DNA of 64,000 nt from Glycomyces sambucus. Lineage in GTDB: Bacteria; Actinomycetota; Actinomycetes; Mycobacteriales; Micromonosporaceae. The stretch spans positions 765,443 through 829,442 of the forward strand of contig NZ_FNGF01000001.1 in the NCBI RefSeq assembly GCF_900102815.1, written 5' to 3'. The notes beneath the pieces are model-generated. The model saw only the letters and a list, made by a program, of their open reading frames with translations. It was not told where the DNA came from and did not search any database. The position numbers and the translations under genes were made by a program. Every line of letters begins with the position of its first letter. The first letter of the stretch is position 1. Positions 45,216-54,372 of this stretch are shown piece by piece.

Positions 45216-46124
45216 GTGACTCAGGACCTTCCCCGGGCGGGCGCCGTGCGGGCCTACCCGGCCCCCGACGCCGCCGCCGTCCGCGAGCTGCTCCTCGACT
45301 GGTGCGGCGCCGACCCCGAGGACGCCGACGACGCGGTGCGCGCCCTCGGCGCCCTCGACGCGGACGCCCGCGAACTGGGCGACCGGCTCTACCAGAGCAT
45401 CGCCGGCGACATGGGCGGCAAGAAGTGGCTGCCCTGGCCCAAGCCGCCCGCCGATCACCCGCTCGCGAGCCTGTTCCCGGTCCTCGCGGCCGTCCCGGAC
45501 ATGCTCGCGTTCCACGCCGAGCGCGGCATCGACGAGGACCTGTCCCGGCGCCTCCTCGGCGACGTCGGCGAGAAGCTGCGCCTGAACCGGCGGCTCTACG
45601 GCCGGGCCGGGCTCGACGTCGCGCACTGGTTCACCGGGCACGTGCGCGGCTCGCTGTTCCAGCTCGGGCGGCTCCAGTTCTGCGTCGAGGGCCCCGACCC
45701 GAAGCCGTTCGCGGGCCTGCACATCCGCGGCGAGGGCGGGCCGCTCACGCTCGACGCGGTGCGCGACTCGGTCGAGTGGGCCCTCGAGTTCCTGCCCGCG
45801 GTGTTCCCCGAGCGGTACGCCGGTCCCGAGGACCTGGTGTTCGTGTGCGAGTCGTGGCTGCTGGACCCGCAGCTCGGGGACTGGCTCCCGGAGAAGTCGA
45901 ACATCCCCGGGTTCGCGGCCCTGTTCGCGCTCGAAGGCGAGGGCGACCCGGGCGGGAACCGCTCCGACCTGTGGCGGTTCGTGTTCGCGCGCCCCGAGGA
46001 CGTCCCGGTCGCCGAGCTCCCGCAGGACAACACCCTCCAGCGCTCGGTCCTGGCCGGGATCAAGGCGGACGTGCAGTGGCGCAACCGCTTCGGCCGGCTC
46101 GACCTGGCGCGGCTGGGTCTGTAG
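45216..46124 (+). CDS. Two-domain GNAT-like acyltransferase protein
   Basis: A 302-residue protein resembling actinomycete acyltransferase-domain proteins with an all-helical N-terminal domain and a C-terminal GNAT-like domain: VRGSLFQLGRLQFCVEG, GLHIRGEGGPLTLDAVRDSVEWALEF and VFVCESWLLDPQLGDWLPEKSNI. The acceptor is unknown. GTG start at 45216; a weak TAGGCC-like sequence precedes it. It stands between a divergent membrane operon and the epimerase gene. Confidence 0.65.
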   Translation: MTQDLPRAGAVRAYPAPDAAAVRELLLDWCGADPEDADDAVRALGALDADARELGDRLYQSIAGDMGGKKWLPWPKPPADHPLASLFPVLAAVPDMLAFHAERGIDEDLSRRLLGDVGEKLRLNRRLYGRAGLDVAHWFTGHVRGSLFQLGRLQFCVEGPDPKPFAGLHIRGEGGPLTLDAVRDSVEWALEFLPAVFPERYAGPEDLVFVCESWLLDPQLGDWLPEKSNIPGFAALFALEGEGDPGGNRSDLWRFVFARPEDVPVAELPQDNTLQRSVLAGIKADVQWRNRFGRLDLARLGL

Positions 46125-46176
46125 GGGAACGCCCGTCCAGGGGCGCGGAGCGCGGGCGAGGCAATAGGCTGTCGTC

Positions 46177-47055
46177 ATGCGCATCGTCATCGCCGGATCG
46201 AGCGGCTACCTCGGCAGGCCGCTGATGGAGGCCCTCGCGGGCCACGACATCGTCCGGCTGGTCCGCCACCGGCCCGACGAGGAGAACGAGATCCAATGGG
46301 ACCCTTACAAGGAGCCCCTGGACCCGCAGATCCTCGACGGCGTCGACGCGGTCGTGAACCTCTGCGGCGCCTCGATCGGCGGGCGGCGCTGGAACGACGC
46401 CTACAAGCAGCGGCTGCGCACCACCCGCGTGGTCCCGACGACCGTCCTCGCCGCGGCCGTGGCGCAGGCGAAGGTCCCGGCGCTCATCAACGCCTCCGCG
46501 ATGGGCTGGTACGGCGACCGCGCCGACCTGGAGGTGGACGAGAGCTTCCCCGCCGCCGCGGACTTCCTCGGGAAGCTCTGCCTCGCGTGGGAGCAGTCGA
46601 CGGCCGCCGCCGAGGAGGCGGGCGCGCGGGTCGTCCACCTGCGCACCGGGCACGTGCTCGGTCCGGGCAGCCTGCTGGTGGCGCGGCTCGCCCCGGCGTG
46701 GAAGCTGCTGCTGGGGGGCCGCTTCGGCAGCGGGCGCCAGTACCTGAACTGGATCTCCCTGCGCGACTGGACCGCCGCGGCCAAGGCGATCATCGAAGGC
46801 GACGTCTCCGGCCCGGTCAACATGGTCGGCCCGCACGCGGTGCGCAACAAGGACTTCGCGAAGGCCCTCGGCGCGGCCCTGCACCGGCCCGCCCCGTGGA
46901 TCATCCCGGGCTGGGCGGTCAAGATCGTCGCGGGCGAGGCCGCCGTCGAGATGCTGCGCGGCTCGAACATCAAGCCGGGCAAGCTGGCGGAGATGGGCTT
47001 CGAGTACCAGGACCAGACCGTGCTCGAGGCGTTGAGGACCGCGATTCCGCGCTGA
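46177..47055 (+). CDS. TIGR01777-family sugar-nucleotide epimerase-like protein
   Basis: A 292-residue short-chain dehydrogenase-like protein. RIVIAGSSGYLGRPLMEAL is the NAD-binding loop; VVNLCGASIGGRRWNDAYKQRLRTTRV, LINASAMGWYGDR and YLNWISLRDWTAA are TIGR01777 hallmarks, and a DUF1731 tail (LRGSNIKPGKLAEMGFEYQ) ends it. The E. coli relative is YfcH; the reaction is not established. ATG start with TAGGCT ending six bases before it. A terminator follows. Confidence 0.9.
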   Translation: MRIVIAGSSGYLGRPLMEALAGHDIVRLVRHRPDEENEIQWDPYKEPLDPQILDGVDAVVNLCGASIGGRRWNDAYKQRLRTTRVVPTTVLAAAVAQAKVPALINASAMGWYGDRADLEVDESFPAAADFLGKLCLAWEQSTAAAEEAGARVVHLRTGHVLGPGSLLVARLAPAWKLLLGGRFGSGRQYLNWISLRDWTAAAKAIIEGDVSGPVNMVGPHAVRNKDFAKALGAALHRPAPWIIPGWAVKIVAGEAAVEMLRGSNIKPGKLAEMGFEYQDQTVLEALRTAIPR

Positions 47056-47078
47056 CCCGCCGCCCCCGCAACGCACCT

Positions 47079-47110
47079 GAGACCGGCCCCACTGGTGTGG
47101 GGCCGGTCTC
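47079..47110 (+). terminator. Rho-independent terminator
   Basis: Perfect 14-base stem GAGACCGGCCCCAC/GTGGGGCCGGTCTC, loop TGGT, followed by a T-rich run, 23 bases after the epimerase stop. Confidence 0.8.
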
Positions 47111-47143
47111 TTGTCCTTTCACGACCGGCCCGCCGGACGTAAA

Positions 47144-47159
47144 GTTGAACATGTTCAAC
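47144..47159 (+). promoter_or_regulatory. Perfect 16-base palindromic operator
   Basis: GTTGAACATGTTCAAC is its own reverse complement. It overlaps the end of a -10 box TAAAGT (47140-47145) and lies 24 bases before the ATG of the next gene, so a bound dimer would block transcription start. The regulator is unknown and none is encoded next to it. Confidence 0.6.
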
Positions 47160-47183
47160 TCACCTCTCTTCAGGAGCGCCCGC

Positions 47184-47675
47184 ATGGTGTTGCTTCACCC
47201 GGTGCCCCCGCCCCCGTGGCCGCGGTTCATCTCCACCGTCCGAGTCCTCACCGGCGTGCAGGTCGCGCTGGTCATGGTCTGCGGGAACTGCTCGTTCGGG
47301 TGGCCGCTCCTCGCCGCGTTCACCTGGGCCACGGAGCGATTCGACTGGCATGAGGACGCCGTCGGGTTCGCGGTGCTCTGGGCCTGGGTCGTCGGCTTCG
47401 CCGCGATGCTGATCTACGCCTCCTTCACCATCCGCTGGGCCGCTCTGGCGGACCGCCGAGCGCGGGCCGCGATCATCGTCGGAACGGCGGTACTGGTCGC
47501 CTTCACCGTCGCGTCGATCTCGCTCACGGGAGGAGACCCGCCGATGGTCGGCATCATCCTCATCACCGCCGCACCCTCGCTCATCGTCCAACTGATCGTC
47601 CTGCGGTGCGTCTACGGCAGGGAAGGCCGCCGCTGGTTCGAGCACGGCCCGAACCCGAGCGGGCCGGAGCGGTAG
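47184..47675 (+). CDS. Four-helix membrane protein of unknown function
   Basis: A 163-residue integral membrane protein with four hydrophobic helices (for example VLTGVQVALVMVCGNCSFGW, LWAWVVGFAAMLIYASF, AAIIVGTAVLVAFTVASISL, VGIILITAAPSLIVQLIVL) and a short charged tail. CAGGAG lies seven bases before the ATG at 47184; an ATG at 47151 is inside the palindromic operator and lacks a ribosome site. I do not recognise the family. It is the first of three small membrane-protein genes in a row. Confidence 0.65.
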   Translation: MVLLHPVPPPPWPRFISTVRVLTGVQVALVMVCGNCSFGWPLLAAFTWATERFDWHEDAVGFAVLWAWVVGFAAMLIYASFTIRWAALADRRARAAIIVGTAVLVAFTVASISLTGGDPPMVGIILITAAPSLIVQLIVLRCVYGREGRRWFEHGPNPSGPER

Positions 47676-47739
47676 GCGCGCGGCACTGCCTCGGACCGGT
47701 CGTTCGGTGGTCGGCGCCCGGCTGAGCGACACTTGGGCC

Positions 47740-48192
47740 ATGACCCCACCCAGGGAAGGCCGGGACAAGCCGCGCTCGATCAGCCTCGCGCAGGCCGGGC
47801 TGTGGCTCCAGTTCGGATACCTCGTCGGTGGCGGGCTGCTGTCCTCCGCGTTCGTGCCCTACCCGTTCGGCGCGCTCATGCTGGCCGCGGCCGGGGACGG
47901 CCTCGCGGTGCTGCTCCTCATCGTGGGCGTGCCCGCGCTGGGGATGGGCGCGGGGCTGCTGACCCTGATGATCGCCGACGGGTTCCCCGGGGCGCGCACG
48001 GCCGCGACCGTCGCGTCACTGGTCCTCGCCGCCGCGGCGGTCGCCGTGTCCTTCGCCTCCCCGATCCCGTGGATCACCTTCGCGACCGCCCTCCCGTGGT
48101 TCGCGCTCCAGGCCATGACCGTGGTGAACCTGCGCACGGCCGAGGCGGACCGGTGGTTCTCCGGCTCCGGCCCGGTGGCCCCCGAGCCCTAG
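47740..48192 (+). CDS. Small membrane protein, paralogue of the next gene
   Basis: A 150-residue protein with four membrane helices. Its N-terminal SISLAQAGLWLQFGYLVGGG aligns with TVTTAQVMLWLQFSFLICCG of the following gene, suggesting a duplicated family. A conserved RWFSGSG near the C-terminus corresponds to QWFRQKG in the neighbour. ATG start with GACACT ending six bases before it. Function unknown. Confidence 0.65.
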   Translation: MTPPREGRDKPRSISLAQAGLWLQFGYLVGGGLLSSAFVPYPFGALMLAAAGDGLAVLLLIVGVPALGMGAGLLTLMIADGFPGARTAATVASLVLAAAAVAVSFASPIPWITFATALPWFALQAMTVVNLRTAEADRWFSGSGPVAPEP

Positions 48193-48225
48193 ACTTCAGG
48201 GACCGCCCACCCGGAGGACCCGCCC

Positions 48226-48789
48226 ATGCTGACCCCGCCTTCCATCCCGCTGCCCCCGGAGCTGCTGCACCGCAAGCCCGGCACGGTCACCACCGCCCAG
48301 GTGATGCTGTGGCTCCAGTTCTCGTTCCTCATCTGCTGCGGCGCGGGGACCGGGCTGATCGGGGTGTTCTGGACCTCGGTGGACTTCGGCGACTTCGCGT
48401 TCGACACCGACCTGACCGACGTCATCGAGGACCTCGCCGCGCTCGTCATCCTGGTCGTGGTGGCGACGATCCTGGTCGTGATCCTCTACGGCGTCCTGGC
48501 GGTGAAGATCGGCGCGGGCAGGCGCTGGGCGCAGGTCGTGACGATCCTGGTCATGCTCGCGACGATCGTGGTCGGCTTCCTGGGCCTGTACACGGGCTTC
48601 AAGACGGACGACGAGGCCGGCGCGGCGGTCGACGGGTCGCGGCTGATCTGGACGCTCCTGGGCCTGTCGATGCCGCTGGTGACGCTCCTGTGCCTGTTCA
48701 CGGGCTCGGCGAACCAGTGGTTCCGCCAGAAGGGCCGCGAACCGCTCAGGGACGTGCCGCCGCAGGTGCCGCAGTACCGGCCGTACTGA
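48226..48789 (+). CDS. Small membrane protein with LWLQF motif
   Basis: A 187-residue protein: a Pro-rich N-terminus, then four membrane helices and a Gln/Pro-rich tail. It shares the AQxxLWLQF N-terminal motif and a tryptophan-containing C-terminal motif with the preceding gene. GGAGG lies upstream of the ATG. Its last 44 bases overlap the 3' end of the opposite-strand oxidoreductase gene. Function unknown. Confidence 0.65.
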   Translation: MLTPPSIPLPPELLHRKPGTVTTAQVMLWLQFSFLICCGAGTGLIGVFWTSVDFGDFAFDTDLTDVIEDLAALVILVVVATILVVILYGVLAVKIGAGRRWAQVVTILVMLATIVVGFLGLYTGFKTDDEAGAAVDGSRLIWTLLGLSMPLVTLLCLFTGSANQWFRQKGREPLRDVPPQVPQYRPY

Positions 48790-49768
48790 GGGCCTCGCCG
48801 AGCGCGGCGATGTTGCCGCGCACGGCCGCCTCGTCGCCCAGGCCCTCCACGAGCAGGAGCTGGCGGGCGACCCCGGTGGCCGCCGCGGACGCCGCGAGCC
48901 GTTCGGCCACGTGCGATGCGGTGCCGACGGCGTGGCGATGGACCATCCAGTCGACGTAGGCGCCGTGGTCGCGCTGCGCGCGGCCGGGTTTGAGGGACAC
49001 GTACTGGCCGACCCCGCGGGTGAGCAGTTCGGTGAGCGAGGCGCGGAGCCGGTCGGTGTCGGCGGGCGCCTCCACGACCTGCGCGAGGTGGGTCGAGACG
49101 TGCTCGGCCGCGTCGGGATCGCGCCCGGCGTCCTCGGCCGCTTCGCGCCAGGCGCCGATGAGCGAGCGGTGCTCCTCGTCGGGGGCGTGCATGCCGAGCA
49201 TGAGCGGGAGCCCGAGGCGCCCGGCGAGGCGCGCGGTGCCCTCGCCGGTGGCGGCGACCCAGATGGGCGCGCCGGTGCCCGGGGGCATGACCCGGACGGG
49301 CAGCACGTCGAAGAATTCACCCGTGTGGGCGACCTCGGGCTCACCGGAGAGCCAGCTCGCGAGCAGCCGCAGGCCCTCTTCGAAGCCGCGCTCGTAGCGT
49401 TCGAGTCCGGTGGCGAACACGTCGAGGTCGATCCAGGGGCCGCCGCGGCCGACGCCGAGGCGGAAGCGGCCGGGGGCCAGCGCGTCGAGGGTGGCGGCCT
49501 CCTCCCCCAGGGCCACGGGGTGGCGGTTGGAGAGGACGGCGACGGCGGTGCCGACCTGGATGGTGTCGGTGGCGGCGAGGAGGTGGGCGGCCATGAGGGT
49601 CGCGGAGGGGCTGGCGCCGTACTCGATAAAGTGGTGCTCGGCGGTCCAGACCCCGTCGAGTCCGGACGACTCGGCCTGGCGCGCATAGGAGACGACTCGG
49701 CGGAGCGCCGCCGCCGGTGCGGTACCGGGGAACACTCCGCCGAGCAGGAACACGTCGTGTGCACTCAT
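48746..49768 (-). CDS. Luciferase-like (bacterial LLM family) flavin oxidoreductase
   Basis: A 340-residue TIM-barrel flavoprotein. GLDGVWTAEHHFIEYGASPSATLMAAHLLAAT, VGTAVAVLSNRHPVALGEEAATLDALAPGRFRLGVGRGGP and APIWVAATGEGTARLAGRLGLPLML are typical of luciferase-like monooxygenases using FMN or F420. Substrate unknown. ATG at 49768, TAGAGT ends seven bases before it. The Ala/Pro-rich C-terminal tail overlaps the convergent gene. Confidence 0.88.
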   Translation of the reverse strand: MSAHDVFLLGGVFPGTAPAAALRRVVSYARQAESSGLDGVWTAEHHFIEYGASPSATLMAAHLLAATDTIQVGTAVAVLSNRHPVALGEEAATLDALAPGRFRLGVGRGGPWIDLDVFATGLERYERGFEEGLRLLASWLSGEPEVAHTGEFFDVLPVRVMPPGTGAPIWVAATGEGTARLAGRLGLPLMLGMHAPDEEHRSLIGAWREAAEDAGRDPDAAEHVSTHLAQVVEAPADTDRLRASLTELLTRGVGQYVSLKPGRAQRDHGAYVDWMVHRHAVGTASHVAERLAASAAATGVARQLLLVEGLGDEAAVRGNIAALGEALSTAGTAAPAAARP

Positions 49769-49844
49769 GCACACCACTCTATGGCTTGTGGACGAGCGCG
49801 CCGGGGCCGCGGAGGGCCGGTGGCGCGGTCGCTCCGCGACGCGG

Positions 49845-51353
<1,509 letters not shown>

Positions 51354-51423
51354 TCACCGGGGACGCGACACACTCGGGCGCGCGGAGACATCCCACCTTT
51401 GGCGGCGCGTCTAGGCTGGTCGG

Positions 51424-52047
51424 GTGCGCAAGACGACGATTGAAGAGTGGCTGACCGACCTCGCGTCGGAGCAGCCGGCGCCCGGTGGGGGCGCCGCGGC
51501 GGGGGTGAACGCGGCCATGGGCGCCGCCCTGGTCTCCATGGTGTGCAACCTGACGATCGGGAAGCCCAAGTTCGCCGAGCACGAGGCGGTGATGCGGGAG
51601 GTCCTGGCCGAGGCCGAGCGGCTGCGGCTGGAGGCGCTCCAGCTCGCGGAGGACGACGCCGAGGCGTTCTCGGGCGTCGTGGCGGCCTACAGGCTGCCGA
51701 AGTCCTCCGACGAGGAGAAGGCGGCGCGGACCGCGGCGATCCAATCGGGCCTGATCGAGGCGGCGGCGGTGCCGCTCGCGGTGGCGCGGGTGGCGGCCGA
51801 GGTCATCAAGCTGTCGGGCCGGGTCCTGGAGGGCTCGAACCCGAACGTGCTCTCCGATGTGGCGGTGGCGGCGTCGGCGGCGAAGTCGGCGCTGGAGTCG
51901 GCGGCCCTGAACGTGGACATCAACCTGGTGTCCATCAAGGACGCCGGCGAGCGCGAGCGGCTCGCGGGCGCGCTCAACGAGGCGCTCCAGGCGAAGGTGC
52001 AGGCCGAGGCGATCATGCACGCGGTGGCGAAGCGGATCCGGGCATGA
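51424..52047 (+). CDS. Cyclodeaminase/cyclohydrolase family protein (FTCD C-terminal type)
   Basis: A 207-residue all-helical protein. EEWLTDLASEQPAPGGGAAAGVNAAMGAALVSMV is the family start and the later KSALESAALNVDINLVSI is conserved in formiminotransferase-cyclodeaminase C-terminal domains. It probably acts on a tetrahydrofolate one-carbon form. GTG start with TAGGCT ending six bases before it (leaderless). It overlaps folD by four bases, so folate metabolism is well supported. Confidence 0.88.
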   Translation: MRKTTIEEWLTDLASEQPAPGGGAAAGVNAAMGAALVSMVCNLTIGKPKFAEHEAVMREVLAEAERLRLEALQLAEDDAEAFSGVVAAYRLPKSSDEEKAARTAAIQSGLIEAAAVPLAVARVAAEVIKLSGRVLEGSNPNVLSDVAVAASAAKSALESAALNVDINLVSIKDAGERERLAGALNEALQAKVQAEAIMHAVAKRIRA

Positions 52048-52892
52048 GCGACATCGACGGGCGCGCGGTCGCCAAGCAGATCAGGGCCGAGGTCGCCGCG
52101 GCGGCCGCGAAGCTGCGGGCGGACGGGACCGTTCCGACCCTCGCGGTGGTCGTCCCGACCGACGACGAGGGCACGGCCTGGTACGTGCGGTCGATCAAGA
52201 AGGCCGCCGAGAAGGAGGGCGTCGACTGCCGCGTCGAGCAGCTGACCGCGCCCGGCCGGGCCGAGATCATCGCGAAGCTCGAAGCGCTGTCGGCCGACCC
52301 TGAGGTGCACGGGATCATCTGCCAGACGCCGCTGCCCGAAGGGGTGACCCTCGCCGAGGTCGGCTGGTACATCAGCCCGTTCAAGGACGTCGACGGCGCG
52401 AACCAGGAGAGCCTGGGACGCCTGGCGCAGGGCCGGCGCACGTTCGCCCCGGCGACGGCCGCGGCCGTCCTGGAGCTGCTCAAGCACGAGGACCTGACGC
52501 TCGCGGGCGCGCGGGCCGTGGTGGTCGGCCGGTCCACGGTGGTCGGCAAGCCCGCGGCGCTGCTGCTGCTCAACGAGTCGGCGACGGTGACGGTGTGCCA
52601 TTCGCGGACGAAGGACCTCGCCACGGTGTGCCGCGAGGCGGACGTCCTGGTGGCGGCCGTGGGCCGCGCGGAGATGATCGGCGCGGACTTCGTGAAGCCG
52701 GGTGCGACGGTGATCGACGTGGGCACCAACCCGACCGACGACGGCGGCCTGGTCGGCGACGTCGACTACGCGGCGGTCGCGCCGGTCGCGGGCCGCCTGA
52801 CGCCGGTCCCCGGCGGGGTCGGCCCGGTGACCACGGCGCTGCTGCTGCGCCACACGGTCGAGGCGGCGGAGCTGTCCCTGACGCACCCGTAG
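52044..52892 (+). CDS. folD: Methylenetetrahydrofolate dehydrogenase/cyclohydrolase
   Basis: A 282-residue bifunctional enzyme. The catalytic Lys is in the AWYVRSIKKAAEKEG helix; GIICQTPLPEG, KDVDGANQESLGRL, VVVGRSTVVGKPAALLLL and PVPGGVGPVTTALLL follow in order. It interconverts methylene-, methenyl- and formyl-tetrahydrofolate with NADP. ATG overlaps the cyclodeaminase stop (ATGA). A terminator follows. Confidence 0.95.
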   Translation: MSDIDGRAVAKQIRAEVAAAAAKLRADGTVPTLAVVVPTDDEGTAWYVRSIKKAAEKEGVDCRVEQLTAPGRAEIIAKLEALSADPEVHGIICQTPLPEGVTLAEVGWYISPFKDVDGANQESLGRLAQGRRTFAPATAAAVLELLKHEDLTLAGARAVVVGRSTVVGKPAALLLLNESATVTVCHSRTKDLATVCREADVLVAAVGRAEMIGADFVKPGATVIDVGTNPTDDGGLVGDVDYAAVAPVAGRLTPVPGGVGPVTTALLLRHTVEAAELSLTHP

Positions 52893-52908
52893 ACCTGCGA
52901 ACACGTCG

Positions 52909-52940
52909 ACGGCCGATCGCCCGGCAGGGCGGTCGGCCGT
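52909..52940 (+). terminator. Terminator of the cyclodeaminase-folD operon
   Basis: A 14-base stem (52909-52922 with 52927-52940, one G-U pair), loop GGCA, then TTTCG. It is just next to the first TTCAG-repeat element. Confidence 0.75.
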
Positions 52941-52949
52941 TTCGCGTGC

Positions 52950-53029
52950 ACCCGAAAGGCCCTGGCGCGGCCTGGGGAAGGCCCCCCGGTTCTCCAAGCT
53001 ACCGGCCCGCACCTGAAGGGGACCTGAAG
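52950..53029 (-). ncRNA. TTCAG-repeat promoter element 1 (candidate small RNA)
   Basis: Minus strand: TTCAG at 53028-53024 and 53017-53013 (11 bases apart), 11 bases, -10 TAGCTT (53001-52996), then ACCGGGGGGCC, TTCCCC, and a hairpin AGGCC...GGCCT followed by TTTCG at about 52950. It points toward the folD terminator; no open frame follows. It is the only minus-strand copy and lies within the 335-base gap after folD. Confidence 0.5.
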
Positions 53030-53227
53030 CCGACCGCGGCACCGTCTGCGGCCGTGCACGGCACAGTCGGCGCCGCCCGCTCGTTCCACTCCCGCCGCAT
53101 GCTCCCGCCCCGTGCGATTCGCCCGGAAGATCCGCATCGATCCGGGTCCGGCTAGTGGCGGATACCCGACAGACACGGGCCGTCACCGGACGTAGCGTTA
53201 AGACTCCGCACGCAAAGGAGGTCACGA

Positions 53228-53614
53228 ATGACACGTCGTCTTGCCTTCGTGGCGACCGTCGCCGCCATGATCGTGGCGGTGTCGAGCCCGGCGATGGCGT
53301 TCCAGCACGACCGGGTCCACAATCCGGTCCTGCACTGGACGCTCGACATCGCGACCCTCGCCATCGTGGTCGCGCCCATCTGGACGGCGCTCCTGTGGGG
53401 GCGGGGCCAGAACAAGTGGCTGCTGGTGGGCCTGATCGCGATCGTACAGGTGCCCGTGGCGATCCTCGGCTTCTCACCGGGGGCCTCGGCCCTGTTCGCC
53501 GGCGGCGGCCTGTTCGCCGGGCTCGCGGTCACGACCGCGGCGATCGTCTACACGCGACGGGCCACCCGTCTGGAGAGCGCCCAGGCGCAGGCCCGGGTCG
53601 CCGAAGGCGATTGA
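53228..53614 (+). CDS. Small exported/membrane protein
   Basis: A 128-residue protein with an N-terminal signal-like helix (FVATVAAMIVAVSSPAMA followed by FQHD, cleavage possible) and two or three further hydrophobic helices (LDIATLAIVVAPIWTALLWG, WLLVGLIAIVQVPVAILGF, ALFAGGGLFAGLAVTTAAIVY). A very strong ribosome site AAAGGAGGT precedes the ATG, with TAGCGT as possible -10 about 30 bases upstream. Function unknown. Confidence 0.75.
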   Translation: MTRRLAFVATVAAMIVAVSSPAMAFQHDRVHNPVLHWTLDIATLAIVVAPIWTALLWGRGQNKWLLVGLIAIVQVPVAILGFSPGASALFAGGGLFAGLAVTTAAIVYTRRATRLESAQAQARVAEGD

Positions 53615-54061
53615 ACCCGGCCCGGCAGGGGCCGCACCGGCCGGGCGCGCGGTGACCGCGCCCGATACAACTGGATCCGCAATGACGAGGTACCGCCGGG
53701 CGCGGCGCCCCGAGCCCAGCTCGAAGCCGCGCACCCGGTCGCCCTCGCGGAGCACCCGCAGCAGCGGGCAGCCCGCGAAGGGGCCGTCGAACCCGCCAGT
53801 GGCGGGGTCGCGGTAGGCGTGCCAGGAGCAGTGCTCCTCGCCGACCCAGCCCCAGGCCCGGTGGGTCTCGGCCCCGGCGAACCGGTACACCCCGACGCTG
53901 AGCAGCCGCCCGGCGACCGGGCGGCGGTAGAAGTCGGCGTCGAGACCCGCGACAGGGACGCCGTCGAAGTCGACGTCCGCGAGGGTCTTGCGATACGTGA
54001 AATCGGCGAGATGCGGGATCTCGCCGATTTCCTCTTCCTCAAGGGGATCTGCATAAGCCAC
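53474..54061 (-). CDS. Hypothetical protein, uncertain start and end
   Basis: The minus strand has an open frame of about 195 codons with good codon bias from roughly 54045 to 53650: EEEEIGEIPHLADFTYRKTLAD, VYRFAGAETHRAWGWVGEEHCSW and GSGRRARRYLVIADPV. The only in-frame start codons are GTGs within a large hairpin (54058-54097), none with a ribosome site. The C-terminal 45 residues run antisense into the gene at 53228-53614 and look non-coding. It may be a real small gene, a remnant, or a truncated copy. Confidence 0.35.
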   Translation of the reverse strand: MAYADPLEEEEIGEIPHLADFTYRKTLADVDFDGVPVAGLDADFYRRPVAGRLLSVGVYRFAGAETHRAWGWVGEEHCSWHAYRDPATGGFDGPFAGCPLLRVLREGDRVRGFELGSGRRARRYLVIADPVVSGAVTARPAGAAPAGPGSIAFGDPGLRLGALQTGGPSRVDDRRGRDREPGEQAAAGEQGRGPR

Positions 54062-54097
54062 GGGCACGCCCGGTCTAACGACCGGGCGTGCCCGTGG
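54058..54097. terminator. Perfect 18-base hairpin
   Basis: CCACGGGCACGCCCGGTC (54058-54075), loop TAAC (54076-54079) and its exact complement (54080-54097). It is the longest perfect inverted repeat seen in the window. It may terminate pfk transcription from the right or transcripts arriving from 53.2 kb on the left. Confidence 0.6.
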
Positions 54098-54129
54098 TTG
54101 CGCGTTCACTGTGCATTGCGGCCGACTCG

Positions 54130-54215
54130 CCTTCAGCTCCCCTTCAGGAGCCCCGGACTACCGTTGCGAACCGGGGGCCCACCCCAGGGCTCCGATCGGC
54201 TCTCGCCGTGCCCGG
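54130..54215 (+). ncRNA. TTCAG-repeat promoter element 2 (candidate small RNA)
   Basis: TTCAG at 54132-54136 and 54143-54147, 11 bases, -10 TACCGT at 54159-54164, then AACCGGGGGCCCACCCCAG with a GGGG/CCCC hairpin and a second GC-rich hairpin around CCGATCGG. No coding frame. Confidence 0.5.
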
Positions 54216-54261
54216 CTCCAGGTCCCCTCCGCTCGGCCCGTTCGGCATCCCGCCGGGCCTC

Positions 54262-54350
54262 GCTTCAGCTCCCCTTCAGGTCGCCCCCGCTACCGTTGCA
54301 AACCGGGGGCCCACCCCAGCGGCCGTGGCCGGCCTGCGGTGTGCCCTCGG
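54262..54350 (+). ncRNA. TTCAG-repeat promoter element 3 (candidate small RNA)
   Basis: TTCAG at 54264-54268 and 54275-54279, 11 bases, -10 TACCGT at 54291-54296, then AAACCGGGGGCCCACCCCAG and hairpin CGGCC-GT-GGCCG. It begins 132 bases after element 2 and points toward the convergent pfk gene. Confidence 0.5.
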
Positions 54351-54372
54351 CCGGAACCGGCCGCGGCGTGCG

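Noticed and set aside
52950-53029. Small peptide genes in the TTCAG elements
   Set aside because: Frames after the -10 boxes share a TGGP-like stretch in some copies, but single-base length differences between copies break the frame and there are no consistent starts or stops.
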